A DNA stretch of 64,000 bases, from the NCBI GenBank assembly GCA_036346225.1, contig JARFIW010000108.1, forward strand, positions 4,606,501 through 4,670,500, given 5' to 3'. The notes under the pieces were generated by a model. That model worked only from the letters and a program-made list of their open reading frames with translations. It was not told where the DNA came from and searched no databases. A program made the translations under genes and the position numbers. Every line of letters starts with the position of its first letter. The first letter of the stretch is position 1. Shown in pieces: positions 44,160 to 58,091 of this stretch. Origin of the DNA: Platerodrilus igneus (taxonomy: Eukaryota; Arthropoda; Insecta; Coleoptera; Lycidae).

Positions 44160-46868
44160 CACACCGCAAACAATAATAAAACAGCAAGGCGTTCATATAA
44201 CCTATATTAAGACATGAATATCGCAGTATTTAACAAACGCAACCAACACAAATAAAGTAAACTCCATCTCTAATTGACCAAGTTAGTGTGTATCTAAAAA
44301 AAAATCTTAAATTTATTCTATTATAGTTATCCAACCAATTTGAGTAGTATATATAATTTATGTGAATACAATAGCGGTGCTTGTTTATATTAGAATTTCA
44401 TATTACATTACGCTTGTTAATAAGCTTACACCAAGGTAAAAGTCTGTGATATTAATAAATTTTATGTAAATAATGAAATGTATTGATGTGAAAAGGCCTT
44501 GCGTTGGAGCGCGGCCGAAAGAGTACTATGATAAGACCGCGTTGAGAGCGTCACTAAAAGTGTTATGACAGCAATTTGTAAAACTTGAAATTGTTCACTT
44601 ACCTTCCTTTCTTACTTCACCTGGCTAGCTCAACGGAATTGACGGAGTTTTCAATATGAATTCAAACAGCAATATCACAAAGCCTTTATACAGTATGAAA
44701 TATTTTCTCTCATACAAAAGCATACAGAATATTTACGGCATCGTTTCTTTCAAACAAAATAATTTATAAAAAAAGTTCCTTACCTTATTTTAAATTCACA
44801 GAATTAAATTTCTTTTATGGATGGTTTACCTGGTTATGATTATTCCCACGTTTGTAAGATTTGTTTTTGGCCAAAAAATCCTTGACAAATAATCTATTAA
44901 AAAGGTCCGAGTATTTTGAACTCTGAACACAAACTTTCCTGGCAAAAGATCCTCACAAAAAATATCCTATTTAACACTTTTATTCTACCTTAAATTAAAT
45001 ACAAATACTCCAATATCAGTTATAAAAATAAATCTAAAAGTAATACTTGCAGAATCTGCAAAAACGCTCCTCGTAATTAAATATCTTCTTATTTTAAATT
45101 GACGTCAAATCAACTTACAAGATTTTCCATATTTAAAATTTTCATTTTAAACAGCAGTTACCAAAGTACATTTTTGGTTAAATCTTCTTTTCGATTATTT
45201 AATAGAATTTTTAAAATAGCGTTATATTGAAGAATGTTCCCTCTATTGTGATTCATAAATTCCATTTTTTATGTAATTTGCATTTAAAACATCACTTCTA
45301 TTTTCATTGAACCATCGTAATTATTAAATTACAGTACGCTTACTGCATACTTCAAGTATCAAATTCGCAAAGCAACAGCTTGCGACAAATCAAAATAACA
45401 TTTCGTGATCGAATTTAAGAATTCAATGAATTTTAATTAATAAACGCTTCCTTCTATATACACATTATATATTTTCTAGAACCTAATAGAATGTGTATGG
45501 AAAATTATGATGCAAGATATCACAGAAAAACTCATTGGCGTCTAAAATCGCGGCGTAATTTCGTTCCACTTATTCGTGACGCGCACCGTTTGTCCTTGTT
45601 TAACACATATGATTATTGTGGCGTATCGCTTCTCTCCAACACTGAATGCGAAGATCATAAATATTTCTTATCAATTTCTATTACATTTTCTTGGAATAAA
45701 TGTTTAATTTATTAATTAGTTTATTTACATAGTTCTAAATATGTATGACTAATATTCTAGAGAATTCTTAATTTAAAATAAATTTCTGTAATCCACAGGG
45801 CAATTAATTTAAACTTTAATTGCTTTTTAATGCAAAAGGGGTTGCATTTTATTGAAAATATTTGCTTTTAACATCAAAATGTGTTTTTAATACATCTATT
45901 AAGGTTTGAATTGGGGTTGCAATTACACGAAATTACTTATTTTTATCCAAATGCGTAAAGTTAGTACTATTCTGTGCTATTTACAGCAAATGAAGAGCAT
46001 TTTGATCAAAAATGTATTGATAATTAATAAGTGAAAAGAAATGGCTTTGTATTTATCTTGATCGATTTATGTTCACATTGAATGCATTTTATGGTATCTT
46101 AGAATTAATTATTTTTACATATACAACTTACGTTACTTGCTATTCATCTACTGGGTGATTATTTATACACGCGCGATTGTATTTTTCGCTTGTACATCAA
46201 TGAATAAAAGTATGCTTGTATTATACAGAGCATACCTTTGAATTTATGGAAATGTCTATTTTTCCAGGTTCCATTATTTTAGTGGGATTTAGTTGTAATA
46301 TTTGGGTTTCAATGACCTCTCGTAACCCCTTATCACTTCAGTATATATCAGCAAAATCTGTAAGGTTGAAAACAAAAATTCTATCACTACAGCTTGTTGA
46401 TTGAATGCAAGACGCAAGCGATTTTTTGGTGCACTACAATGGAGTCAATGATCCATTTATCTAACTATCGTTGACAGAAAGTATTCACTACAGAAACACT
46501 TTCACAATATAACAGCACTTCTCTCGAATCCGCAAGTACTTTCGCGTTTAGGACTTGATTCAATACAAACCCAAATTCAAAGCTACTGTTATGAATTACT
46601 TAGCTCAACGAAGGTGCTTGTTTCTCCACTAACTCAAGAGAAAAGCTTGCATTGAAAGATTTAAGCAAATCTGATTGATTCCTTCTATTATGCTGTCGGT
46701 ATTATTTTAGGGGATTACCAAACATCTCTTCACACGTTTTGTATTATTTAAATTTTCTTTAACGAAAACAAACTTCGGGGATGATACCGTGGATTGAAAG
46801 TCATAAGAAAGCATTGATCAAAGCAAGTTGATTGCATTGTTGATAGATCAAAATATTACATTTCGGTA
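44160..46868. other. Non-coding stretch, nothing recognised
   Basis: AT-rich, with only short unconserved frames (for example 45491-45715 and 46216-46404). No repeats or domains visible. Confidence 0.45.
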
Positions 46869-46869
46869 A

Positions 46870-47160
46870 TGATACTTTGCTCAGGATTCCCTACATTCGA
46901 CTTTCCAATGCTTCACCCGAAGGTACTACACTGGCCAAGAAATTTTGTATTTTGTCCAACCCTTGCTATTTCAATCAAGGTAGATTTTTTAATGTGCGTA
47001 AAAACACTCACACATGGGACCTGTATCTTACCTCTTATCCAAACTAGGGGAACTTTTGTGAAAAATGCTCGTTTACATTTTTTTCAAGCAATCTATGTTA
47101 GTAATCGAACCCGGGACCTTGGGATTAACAGACATACACGAATCTGTCTGAGCCACGGTA
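46870..47160 (-). mobile_element. tRNA-derived SINE (A and B boxes visible)
   Basis: On the - strand TGGCTCAGACAG (47155-47144) matches an RNA polymerase III A box and GGTTCGATTAC (47111-47101) a B box, about 33 bases apart as in tRNAs. Between and around them is a tRNA-like sequence, but the acceptor stem does not close, so it is not a tRNA gene. The downstream tail to about 46870 is unrelated to tRNA. The 3' end and target duplication are not obvious. Confidence 0.7.
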
Positions 47161-49685
47161 CCACCTCTTCCTCAGGATCACGTGATCTACCTCTACACCG
47201 TATACAAGGCTCAGAATGTATACCCAGCTTGTGTTGAAATCGTAATAAGGGGTGTAAGTCGGTTGGTGTGATCAAATTGTTCTTCAGCTGTGGTTTGAAT
47301 CTATCGTGTTGCTTTATTTAAAAACAAAATGTTATAACTGTAGTACAGAACTATATCAAAAATAATATTAAGGTAGTGCTACTTCGGTTTACCTGAACAT
47401 GCATTATTGGGCACTGTAGGTTTTCTTTTTCTGTCTAATTAAAAATATCTTGTAAAGCGTACTACCAGATTGGAAAACAACACAAAAGTGTTGTTTCAAG
47501 TTTTCTTATGGAAACTATTTTAAAAGTAGCAGCAAGTTTAAAACAAAATGTGATATTTGGTCGTGAAGCTTACCGTTGTATCTTAACCATAAACGGAATC
47601 TAAAACAATCTTGATCTCTTATTCTTAAAGAACGAAATGAGGATTTGCAATATGGTAGTCTGGTCTTCGCCTGTTGAAAGAGTTCAGGAGGCAGAAAAAT
47701 TCAAATTCCAGAAAAAACCACAGCTTGAAGTACCTCAATTTTTCTGTAGGCATTCTCGTCGTTCCCTTGCATACTTTGAGGCTTAACAGTTATTATCTCG
47801 TTTTGGGTCGTACTGTTAATTTTCCTTCTTGTTCCTTTTCTTACTTTGTAGTTTTTCGTGAGATTCAATCAGGAAATGTATGATGCAAAAACTGTACGTT
47901 ACAAACTCCTGGTTTCATATACACCTGTGCGATAAACGGAATAATAGTATTTTGTAGTAAACTGTATTGATAACCAACATTTGTCCCTACTTTAAAGCAA
48001 AAACATCTGGCAAGCAGTTTTAATTTTGTCCCCCCGTTTCTACGAACTCATTATACTTATTTATTTCAGAGATGTAGGTGTTTTAAACTTATCAACGAAT
48101 TTATTTAGCCTTTGATAACCAAAGCAAATTACTTCGTAATAATAAAACCTTAGGTTTAGCACGTAATTAGCATAGAATAGATTCAAAATATTTAACGTTA
48201 TAACTGAACATTTAATGAGATTTTATAAGATGCTTGAATAAGTACTCATTTCAATTTGAAAGATCGTTGATGCTTGTAACACATTTTGGTATTGTATGAC
48301 TTAGGAAATTAATCTAACATGAAAGCGATTATTTTGTTAAATGATGCTTTAGCCATGGAACTAGTGTTGGTTAAATTTAACTAAAATGTTATCATTTTAA
48401 AATATTAAAAAATATGTACGCATCGACTTTAAATTACTGCTAATGGTTAAGAAAAAATTGGTATTGTGCTGTTTTTGATTTATGGGTATACCAAGCATTT
48501 TCATAAATTGGGACTGAAATGTCGATAGATTTATATTGAAAACTAGAACATTGGCTTGGTAGGATTGGTTATGACAAGTTTTATTCTTTAGATTTTTTAG
48601 CAATACCTGGCCAGAATTGAGGTTAAGAAATTAGATTTTTTAAGGATATTTTTATTTATATTGCAATAATTTCGTGTTAATAGAGGTTAAGTTTAGGTTA
48701 AATTTACTTAGGAATTAGGTAAATTCAGCTATTTGTAAAAGGATCCCGTCACCACAGTGATGTAGTTGTATTTGGAAGAGACATTTACAATTTTATTGAA
48801 TTATGATAAAACTTAATAAATGTTTTAAGATATTTGAAAGAAAGGTAACGTATAACGTGATAAATTTAGGAACCGCAGCAAAGGAGACTTACATGGAATA
48901 ATTGTCTTCTACGTAGGGATAATATTGAAGATATTGCTGTAACAGACGGATTGGCGTTCTTAATTGTGAGAAGTGGAAAAGTCTTTCGTAGAATAGCTTG
49001 TTTACATTTCAGCCATGTGTATTATTTTTATTTTGAATTTTTCTATTTCCTTTCAATATTATTTTTTCCACAACTGAAGTTAAACAACGCGACTTTATAT
49101 TGTTACGGGGTCACTGCCCCATCAAGGCAAATAAAAATTTATTAACGTAATGCTCATATTACCGGTAAGAACCTCTTGTAAGGAGTAAAGGAAATCTTAC
49201 TACAAATATTTAAGAGAGGATGGTACCCATCTGCGGTTGCTAAAGATACGTCTGATTCTTGTAGTTGTGCACTGACTTCTTCGTCCACAAAGGAGCTGGA
49301 AATACTCATTACCTGCTGTAAATTAAGAAAATGCATATTTTCAATTAGATATTCAGTCTCGTTTGGCATGTGATAAAAACCATTATATCTTGTTCTCAAT
49401 TGATTTTTGATAAACTAAAATCGCCAATTATTATAAATTTGGAGTTATGTAATCTGAAGTCTACCAACATTTTGAGCAAATTCTTCATATAATACACGAA
49501 TTGAGTCGGAACTGTTCACATATTACTATACTCTGCAAATTCTTATCCAGATGTCCTCAAAATGTATACTAGAGAGCCAACTAGTGTATCACCATCGATT
49601 TTCAATCGAGCGTTGAGTAGTTCCTGTTGGTGCAAAAACAGTGTACTAAGAAAAGGTTCATAATCAGCAATGTAGTTCTTTAACC
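47161..49685. other. Non-coding stretch, nothing recognised
   Basis: Short random frames only. No repeat or domain visible. Confidence 0.45.
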
Positions 49686-50251
49686 TGTTATAGTCCCGCG
49701 CAACTGTTATGAGCCACTGCTACAGTTGGCAATACATACTAACCACGTACACAATATTGCACAACAAGATATTACGTCATAATTTGCCAAATTGTATCAC
49801 ATGCCAAATATGTGTATAGTGATACAAGATGCACCTTAAAAAGATAAAATGTACTCACTCAATAATGTGGAACTTTTCACGATTTTGCGGTCATCCTTGC
49901 GCAGGGGGCATACTCATCTTCATTTTGGGCATGGGTCGGGCTACGCCTTTGTTGAAGCCAGATTGCTTTGTCTTCCCTCTTCTTTCTGTAGCGGTACGAT
50001 AGAGGAACCTACATTCTAAAAGAAAAGACATGAAAAAACGACACAGGTGAACTTCACTGTTCGACGTCTCGTTAGCTAATTCCCGTCGTGTCGGAAACCG
50101 CGCACTTCTTCCTCACTCCACGTCTGCGCATTCTCTTGCGCCGACGCAACTGTCCGAAGTGACGGAAATGCACAAGTCTATTTTTAAAAATATTGGCGCG
50201 AATTCACTCACAAATTAAAAAGTGTGCAATGCCAATTTTTGGCATGTAACA
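49686..50251 (-). mobile_element. Solo LTR, family A (AACC duplication)
   Basis: On the - strand it runs TGTTACATGCC...GGGACTATAACA, 566 bp, and matches gypsy-2 LTRs over its length. AACC flanks both sides (49682-49685 and 50252-50255). No internal region: a solo LTR left by recombination between the two LTRs of an element. It fixes the true LTR end for the family. Confidence 0.9.
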
Positions 50252-50255
50252 AACC

Positions 50256-51061
50256 AAATCGATACTATAATTTCAAAATTGAAACAAATGTCACGGTAGC
50301 AATCAAGTTTATGTGCGCAAACCATATACATTTTGTTAATAAATATGGAGTATAGATGTATGCTTCATATCACATAGCGACTTAGCATGATGCGGGTCGA
50401 TCAGTATCTAACAATTTCATATCCATCAGTGATTTGTACTAAGCTTTTAGCCTAACCTTTATAATTGGACTTATTCTTACTAGTAGCTTTGAATTCAAAT
50501 AAGTGTACCACAACACTTTGAGGCCAACAGAAAGGGGACACAACTTTATCGGCAAGGATACTTAGTTTGTAAGTTTTAAGTACTTTTAGTGTCAATCTTA
50601 AAGCAGGCGGTTCTGAGATTAACCTTTTTCATATATTTTAAAATATGAGATGCTTCAACAATTTGGGTTTGTTTGTTATCTGTAACTACTTAAATGTAAC
50701 CATGTTTTCTTGACACTATCGCTAAATAACCAGAATTGGGTAGTACAGTTCTGTGCCCTTTTGTGAACCGAACATTCGGATTTCCATCTTTTTATTAGTG
50801 TAGACCACAATTTTGGGTTTCTAATATCATCCCGATCTGATTCATTATAGGGTGTTAAGTTTAGAGACATTTACTTTGAAGCTTAATTTACGAGGCGCCT
50901 TTAGTTTCATTTTAATAATTCAACAAAGCAGGTCAAACAAGTTTTCACATATGTGTTACAACCAACAAAGTTAATTTCTTGATGTTCACTTTACCACCGT
51001 TTACATATATTATTTGTGCTCAATAATGTGCTTCAGTAGGTAAGAAAATAGGCCTACTACT

Positions 51062-51109
<48 letters not shown>

Positions 51110-53217
51110 CTCATATTTAGACCAGGGTAGAAAATTAAATAATCACATCAAATAATTTTCATCACCGTGTAGAAGCTTTGGGAAGAGGTACGCTTTATTA
51201 AAACCGTGAAGCATAAAAAGTCAGTCGTTTCATTAAACATAAGAGATTTAAATCATGTAAAAGACGCTTTAGATCAAAAGAAGCAGTATTAAAAAGCTCT
51301 GCGTGTAATTTAATTATTCCTAGTAAAGAAACAAAGAGAAATTATGTGCAAAATTTATATTAATTAACTCTATTTCAAGTAACCGGTATTAAACAAAACG
51401 TACAGATAATAATTGAATATTTAATTAGGATTCACTAAAAATTAAAGGGTATTATTTTTAATTGAAGTTAATTGAATCGTTAGTAACAGATAATATCTAT
51501 AAAAACTTGTAAAAACCCAATAAAATACCATGAAATAAAGCTCTGAGAATTAATAGTATGTTTGAACATCTGCGTATTTTTAAAAAGCTCATTCTGCGTA
51601 AAATTTGCAGATAACAAATGGTTTCAGAGAATGTTGGAGAAACCGTCGTTTATATTAACGGGAAGACTAGATACGGGGTTATTTAACCCAGATAACAGTC
51701 CATGTGGACTGAAAATAATCGATAATAAAGAATATCAATTTGCACTAATAAGAACAGGGTAGATAGAGACAGATAATATATGCAAGACCGAGACACATAT
51801 AGTAAAAGGCGTGAGTAGAGCAACGTCATGGGGTTGCGATTGGTTGAAAGTAAAAGGCAAAATTTGAGAGGTAAAAATAACACTTCTGTATAAAATTCAA
51901 TTAGTTATTTCCAGACTTTGCGTGCCGTGTCGAAATTTCTGAGATTTAACTAGTGCGAGTGCACAATTCGTAAAAATCGCATGCCGGGCTGCGGAATGGG
52001 AACAGAGCAGGCGAAATTCTTTAGAATTGTCCGTTTTGGGGACTCGACCGACAGACAGGCTAACCTCTATATATACCCAGGTGAATATGAACAAGCTCTC
52101 TGAGATCTTCGACTTGATTCAACGCGTTAAACAGTGCTTTTTAGTTTTCCGGTTTTGATTAAATAATTTAAACAGTTTGCTCGAATATTTTTGTGATTTA
52201 AAACAGTTTGTTCTTTACGTGCTACAATGAGTGTACTTTAGTGCACTTAGAAAAGAAGATACAAGGTAATAAAGTTTAGTATCACTGTACCAATTTACAA
52301 CAACAAATGAATACACAAAAGTAGGCAGTTTTGGCGTATATTGGTGAAAGAAGTATGAATTTCTTTGTTATTTTTCGGGGGTATTAATAATTAAATGGTT
52401 CATAAACGTGTCTGGATCCACAAAACAAGGTTCAGATATACACAGATGAGTTCCGGAAAAGCCCTGAAACAACTTTAGATGTATGGTGATGGAGAAAATT
52501 TTAAAAGCGTTGAGAATCAGAAGCCGTAAATATAACCCAGTTGGAATGGTGTGATTAACAAAGGGACGATGTACATTGAAGCTACGAGTGCAGTAACCTT
52601 CAGGTAAATTATACTATTTTGTTCGAACTTTGATATTTTGGTGTGTGTTGAATAACTTTATAATTGATTTACTCAAAATGGACAGTAGTGAAATTGTACT
52701 AACAATAAAATTTTAATTTTAAGATGAAATTTGCTTGTTTAAGTAGAAAGGGGTATTTAGCATTGATGTTCTGGATTATGATGAAAATTTGGGTATGTCT
52801 TTGAGCTCAATTAGACGAACCTGGTTAATTAACGTAAAGGGGTGGTAGATGCTCCCTTTGTACTCAGACTCAGGTCTGCATATATTGTTATAGTAATTAG
52901 TAGGCATCCTACAAGGACTTTAATTCTGGATGCACATTAAAATGATAATAAATTTAATCTTGAAACTGAAATTTATGCTGAATTTTAATTTTGAAATTTT
53001 AATGTATTGTGAATATTGATGTAAATAGAGTTAACGTTGGTGTTTGTGATAGGAATGTGTTTATTTTTTTTTATGTATGAGGATGAAAGTTATCTAGAGG
53101 AGCAGCCGAGGCGATTAACGGAAGAAAGTCAATGGACCAGTTAAATTAATAGATTCAAGAAAATTTTGCAGATAAACACAGTTAAGGTAATGAATAGCTG
53201 TTTGTAGGTTACACAGC
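50256..53217. other. Non-coding stretch with (TA)n microsatellite
   Basis: A pure (TA)n run of about 44 bp lies at 51066-51109. A TATA-like CTCTATATATACC at 52062-52074 sits in a short GC-richer block (51910-52110) that looks promoter-like, but no gene or LTR partner is visible. Otherwise nothing recognised. Confidence 0.45.
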
Positions 53218-53400
53218 ATTCTTGACGCCCAATTCGTGAGGCTCGATTTTAATACAGGGAAACACAGCATTCTTGACGCCCAATCTGAGGGGCTCGATTC
53301 GAAAACCGTAGTTCCCGGATTTTGGTGGATTCATAGCAATATATATTACCGTGGAACCTGGGATTAGCTTTTAACATCGAGCCCCAGCGTTGGGCCGTCA
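53218..53400. repeat. Repeated primer-binding-site-like motifs
   Basis: A unit of about 50 bp (CACAGCATTCTTGACGCCCAA then GGCTCGATT; first 20 bases shown of the match) occurs at about 53212 and 53263. An inverted relative (ATCGAGCCCCAGCGTTGGGC) lies at 53377-53396. All resemble the retroelement sequence TGGCGCCCAACGTGGGGCTC. No LTR could be matched on either side. Confidence 0.5.
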
Positions 53401-56400
53401 TAATTTTTTTTTAAAAATACAAAAAAAATTTCTTACCCTACCTTTTAGGCGCCTTCGTTTTTCTCTGCTCACCCTGGCTAGCTCAGCAATCGGCCTCTTC
53501 TTGAATACCTACCATTTAAAGTACATACCTCTCTCTCACACACACACACCGTCGAATGAAATTGCCAAAATAATACAACAACCATACAACCTTTTATTTA
53601 CACATATTAACAAATAAAATATTTACTCCTTGGTACAGACGGTTTGTTACAATTCTTACCAGCTCAATTATTAAATGCTTTAAAGTCCTTGGTTTTTAAT
53701 ATATTTTAACAAATTCTACATGATACGAGTAGATGGGCCCCACATGCAACCCTAGTTTGACTTCATTCTGGTCTATTGTGAGCTCATTATAACCCAGTTT
53801 TTGTAAATGCTTTTTAAACCTTACATTTTATTGAAAACAAAATTTTAAGACTCGTTTACTCCTTACATCAACAATTTATAGCATGAATAAACCTTTATAT
53901 ACCATCAATAAACCTTTTTTTAATAATCAAAATTAATTGTCCTGCACGTGTACCTTTTTAAACAAGTTTTATGGTAATAAATATGCCACCCATAAGTCAA
54001 AACACACAAACACAGAAAATATCAACACAAATGTTTATACAAAAACAGGAATTAAGTTTCTTTACCTGGAGTTCTTCGTTCCTCGTCTCCACTGAAGATG
54101 GTTACCAGAAACCCTCGTCGTTGTGTGCATCTACTTTGACTGTGCCAGGATCCACTGATCCCCACCATCCAAATCTCGCTTACCACTACTGTTCTTCTCC
54201 TCAGATATTAGCTTTGTCTCAAACGTAACATTCCATACCAAATATTTCATGCATACAAATTCCGCTTTCAGCTTCACTTACCCAAATATCATTCCTTCAT
54301 TTAATAGCTTCGTTGTAGTAATGACACCTTTCATCTAAACAAAAGCACCAACTCCGGCAATATCACTTTTATAACATACGGTAGGCTACTACAGCTTTCA
54401 TAATTTCTAAACAGGATGCAGCTTTACTGAACACAGTAATTAATAATCGTAAGAGCATTTACTACTATTAAGTTGTAGATCTAAGCCCGGTCTCAGATCT
54501 AAATCGAAAGAGAAGAGAGCTTTAATATTTTTTTCCGTGTATTTATATCACTTTTAAATCACCCCCCCCCCTGTGGAAACTGTTTCACTTGAAAAGCTTA
54601 TTTTCAAAGCTGCTTCTTAAAATTTTGAACGTAACGAACACTGACTTCTCAAAAATCCCACTTTCGTCGTGCTGTTACATAGAATTTTGTTTACTGCCGT
54701 AACGAATGCGCTCTTCTTGAAAACTGCTGGCCATCAACCAATGATATAATTTTCCCTCGTCACAACGCTCCACCTATCAGCTATCCATCTCCGTTCTACG
54801 CATGTTTGTTGTCTCCTTTAGAACCCCTCTTAAGTTACAGAAAATCGATATTGTATCTGGCCTTCACATTTCCCCGTGTATTTAGGCGTGACTTGTAACC
54901 AACGCTTACTTTACCTACTACTCTGTCTGTCTTACATTATCGATCGTTTATTCCACTCACTCTTCAAGGCGCTTGTTATAGTAGCAGCTTATCCAAATCG
55001 ACCGTTGCAAACAATTTCTATGGAATTTTGTGCTAACGTTCGTTTTAAGTTCCCTGAGCGTGACATTTAATCAACAGGTGTTTCTTGAAACAACCGACCG
55101 TTTAAAATAACAATTCTCGGTTTCTTCCCTTCTTAGTATTTGTATAAACGAACGTTGGCTTTTAAAATGAAACATTTGCGTTTAAAATTATTGATTTTCT
55201 ATGCATGCAAGCTCCCTTTTTGCTTCCTGCGTTTGATTAAAAGTTGTTATAATTACTTATGCGTATCCTTGAGCTTTTATGTACTCTATAGCTTTCTTCC
55301 CGTAAGTAATTTTAACATTCCAATTTAAATATAGAAAAATACCTTAATACCCGTCCGTTTTCACTATATAAATTAATTAATTTGGCGCGTAAATAATTTG
55401 CTTTTATTTCTATATACACAGTTGCTAAAATTTTATTGTCTACACTTATTTAACCTCTAAATCCACAACAATATATATATATATATATATATAAATATAT
55501 ATACACACACACTCGAGAAGGATAGTCCAAATTGTTACCAAGTAATAAGCATGTTTATAAATAGAGTATGCATAATATACGTCAATATGTATTGCCTAAC
55601 ACCTATCAACTAAATTCAACGATTAACGTTGTTTCAGCTGGCTTCAGAGGGCGATATAAGGAAGACATCTTGCCCTTTAGCTATTACATGAAGGCATAGA
55701 TTTTTGAATTCTGGTCACAGTACAAGTGCTGCTTACTTTTTTTCGATGTTATAAAAAGAGTAATTGCACGACGAAGTATAAGAAATACTTCGGCATAGCT
55801 TGCATCGACTTTTAGGGTTGCGGAGGCTGCATGAGACTTGAAATCACAGGGAAAGAGGAATGGCTAGAGAATATCTGAATGTTAAAATTTAAATATCAAT
55901 ACACTTGTTTACACAACTGTAAAATAACTTAGAGAAACAAAAATTAAAACACGATAAGAAAAATTTGACTAAATTTGTATATTAATACTCAGTTATTACA
56001 ATTCCAAAGGCATGTATAAGATATACGCTTGTGTCATTAACATTGTAGACATCGCTATATATTTTAACATGATATAATTCATATATTTAATAAATGTACA
56101 CGAGAAAATGTCTATAGAGAAATAAAAATAAATAATCTCTGTTTAAGAACTCAAAATTTAACTTAATGCGAGAGTAAATCAAAAAGTGATCACAATTGTA
56201 GTAATGTCATGTAACAAATGCACATGAAATGAAAGTTCAAGTAATAAACTTTTATTACCATAAAAAGCTTCATGAAGTTCCAAATGTTTACATATTTTTA
56301 GGTTATGTATTAGAGAATTTTATTTGAAATCATTTAAGATAAGTAAAATGTAATTAATAATCAAAACAAAATATTTGTAGTGACAAAGACAAATTTAAAT

Positions 56401-57595
56401 AGAGGTTAGGCCTCTTTATTTTAACAGAAAAACGATAAGGTAAAAGTTTTAATCTTATTCCTGTAGTATCAGTAACTGAACTAATACTAATAGTTACTTA
56501 ATTTATAGGAATCCTTCATATTCAGGAAACAGACATCCTGCATTGGTGGATCTCCTAGTGTAGGTACAAAACAGCATGTGGTCGACTTCAAATGTTGTCT
56601 TTAACAGACTTCTGTTCCATAAATTAAACTTTTAGATATTTTTCAATAAGATAATAACTGAGCGGCAATATGTAAAGTAGAAGGAAACGAAATATAAAAT
56701 TCTTGTGATGAGAGTATTTATTTTACATCATCTGGTTGTGCGAATGCACGAGCAACTTTTCCATGCAGAAATCTGAATGAGAGAACAAGTCGCCGTAACA
56801 TCGGTAACCAAAACACAGGTAATCGGAACATCGGTAACCGGAGCACCCTAGAAAATTCAGTTGTGTTACAAAAGTGAAAATTTAACACGTGGTGCAAAGG
56901 AAAATTAATCCATTAATAACTTACCATCTGTATAATTATTTGATGGGTTAAACGAATAAACAACTTCTTTATCCTTCATACTAAACATCTAAAATTATAT
57001 TTAGATGTTAATTTAGGATTTATGATTAGAAAATTTACATACCAGGTAAGTACATGAGGCAAGGTAGAAGTTCAAATCAAAAATCGCCAACAGTGCCAGA
57101 TAAGCAATCAGATATCAAAAGAGAAATGAAGATTTGACACTTCAAATGAATTATTTTCGGCCATCTTCGAGATGGACGATCTCTAGCGATTATTCTCAAT
57201 AATACAGAATTAGAACCACACCAGTTGTACTTTTGGAATAAACACTTCAGAAATATCCAATAGGAAAATTTTATATAGATATAAATATTTGTACTATGTA
57301 ACAAATTAGGAACTTGAGGATTAAAACTAATAATCCAGGTTTGTGCGAGATAAATTCTTATAGAAAATATATTATATAATAAAGAGAAAAATTTTATATT
57401 TAAATGTAGATATAAATATGCTAATAGTGCCAAGCACAAATGCAACATGCTAAAATATAGGCAAAAAGGCATGTTATACAAGTTACATTTGAAAACAGTA
57501 GTAATTTTGGTTTACTAGGGTGGTTCGAAAATTTCAATTGTACTCAAGCCTGTGAACATTTATTGTGTCTTTATTTACATACAATTTTTATTAAT
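53401..57595. other. Non-coding stretch with short simple repeats
   Basis: Contains a (CA)n run at 53536-53549, a C run at about 54563-54572, (AT)n at about 55471-55502 followed by CA repeats, and a short repeat of ACATCGGTAACC at 56798 and 56834. Frames up to 134 codons (57077-57481) show no domain. Confidence 0.45.
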
Positions 57596-58048
57596 TTAAT
57601 ATTTTACTGCCTGAAAACGGGCCGAGTGCATGTAGTTTACTAACAAGTAACAAACGTTTATAATAGTGTTAATTTCGTGATCTTTATGATGTATTGCGAA
57701 GAACCATAAATGCAGAATATGAAGATCTTGCTGCCTAAACATAATCATAGTTAAACTACTTCTTTGGGAACTGTTAAAATAAATTACCCACATAAATGTT
57801 GCTAAACCTATATTCGAAAACTTTCCAGCAGTTAGTTTGGAGACATTTCGACTTCGTCGAATTATCATTATTAAACTTTTCTGAAACGTTGTATCGGTCC
57901 CTACAAAACTGGTGCTATATGCTGCCAAACCCACATTGCTACTTTCACAAACAACCTGTTCTGCCCAATAACATACCATGATTAGTTGCAAAAGTGAACC
58001 ACATCCTTCTGTAATGCTTTTGAAGAAACGTATGTCGTATGTCTTGAG
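57596..58048 (-). CDS. Odorant receptor (7tm_6), C-terminal exon
   Basis: Begins at acceptor TTTCTAG (minus strand) in phase 0 with 'LKTYDIRFFKSITEGCGSLL', then 'CYWAEQVVCESSNVGLAAYS' (the S-E-x-V-x-x-A-A-Y family signature), 'FQKSLIMIIRRS' and 'LTAGKFSNIGLATFMWV', the conserved end of transmembrane segment 7 in insect odorant receptors. The frame then runs on to a stop at 57596-57598. A donor-like GTAATT at about 57787 could send the last residues to another exon, so the true end is uncertain. The product would be an odour-gated channel subunit in olfactory neurons working with Orco. Confidence 0.8.
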   Translation of the reverse strand, partial: LKTYDIRFFKSITEGCGSLLQLIMVCYWAEQVVCESSNVGLAAYSTSFVGTDTTFQKSLIMIIRRSRNVSKLTAGKFSNIGLATFMWVIYFNSSQRSSLTMIMFRQQDLHILHLWFFAIHHKDHEINTIINVCYLLVNYMHSARFQAVKY

Positions 58049-58091
58049 CTAGAAAGTGTTTTAAAATATATGCTGTATAAATAGTACTTAC
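58049..58091 (-). other. Odorant receptor intron (43 bp)
   Basis: GTAAGTACT...TTTCTAG on the minus strand. It joins 'MVFKAST' to 'LKTYD' in phase 0, matching the exon boundary position usual in this family. It is unusually short. Confidence 0.65.

Noticed and set aside
47093..47160. A functional tRNA gene
   Set aside because: A and B boxes are present but the acceptor stem does not pair and there is a long unrelated tail; a SINE fits better.
53390..53617. A 75-codon gene after the primer-like motifs
   Set aside because: No domain, low-complexity ends, and it starts within the inverted motif.
54563..54572. C homopolymer as a regulatory site
   Set aside because: A single mononucleotide run with no associated feature.
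57077..57481. A 134-codon membrane protein on the minus strand
   Set aside because: Hydrophobic composition follows from AT-rich DNA; no family signature, and no matching exon junction to the odorant receptor.
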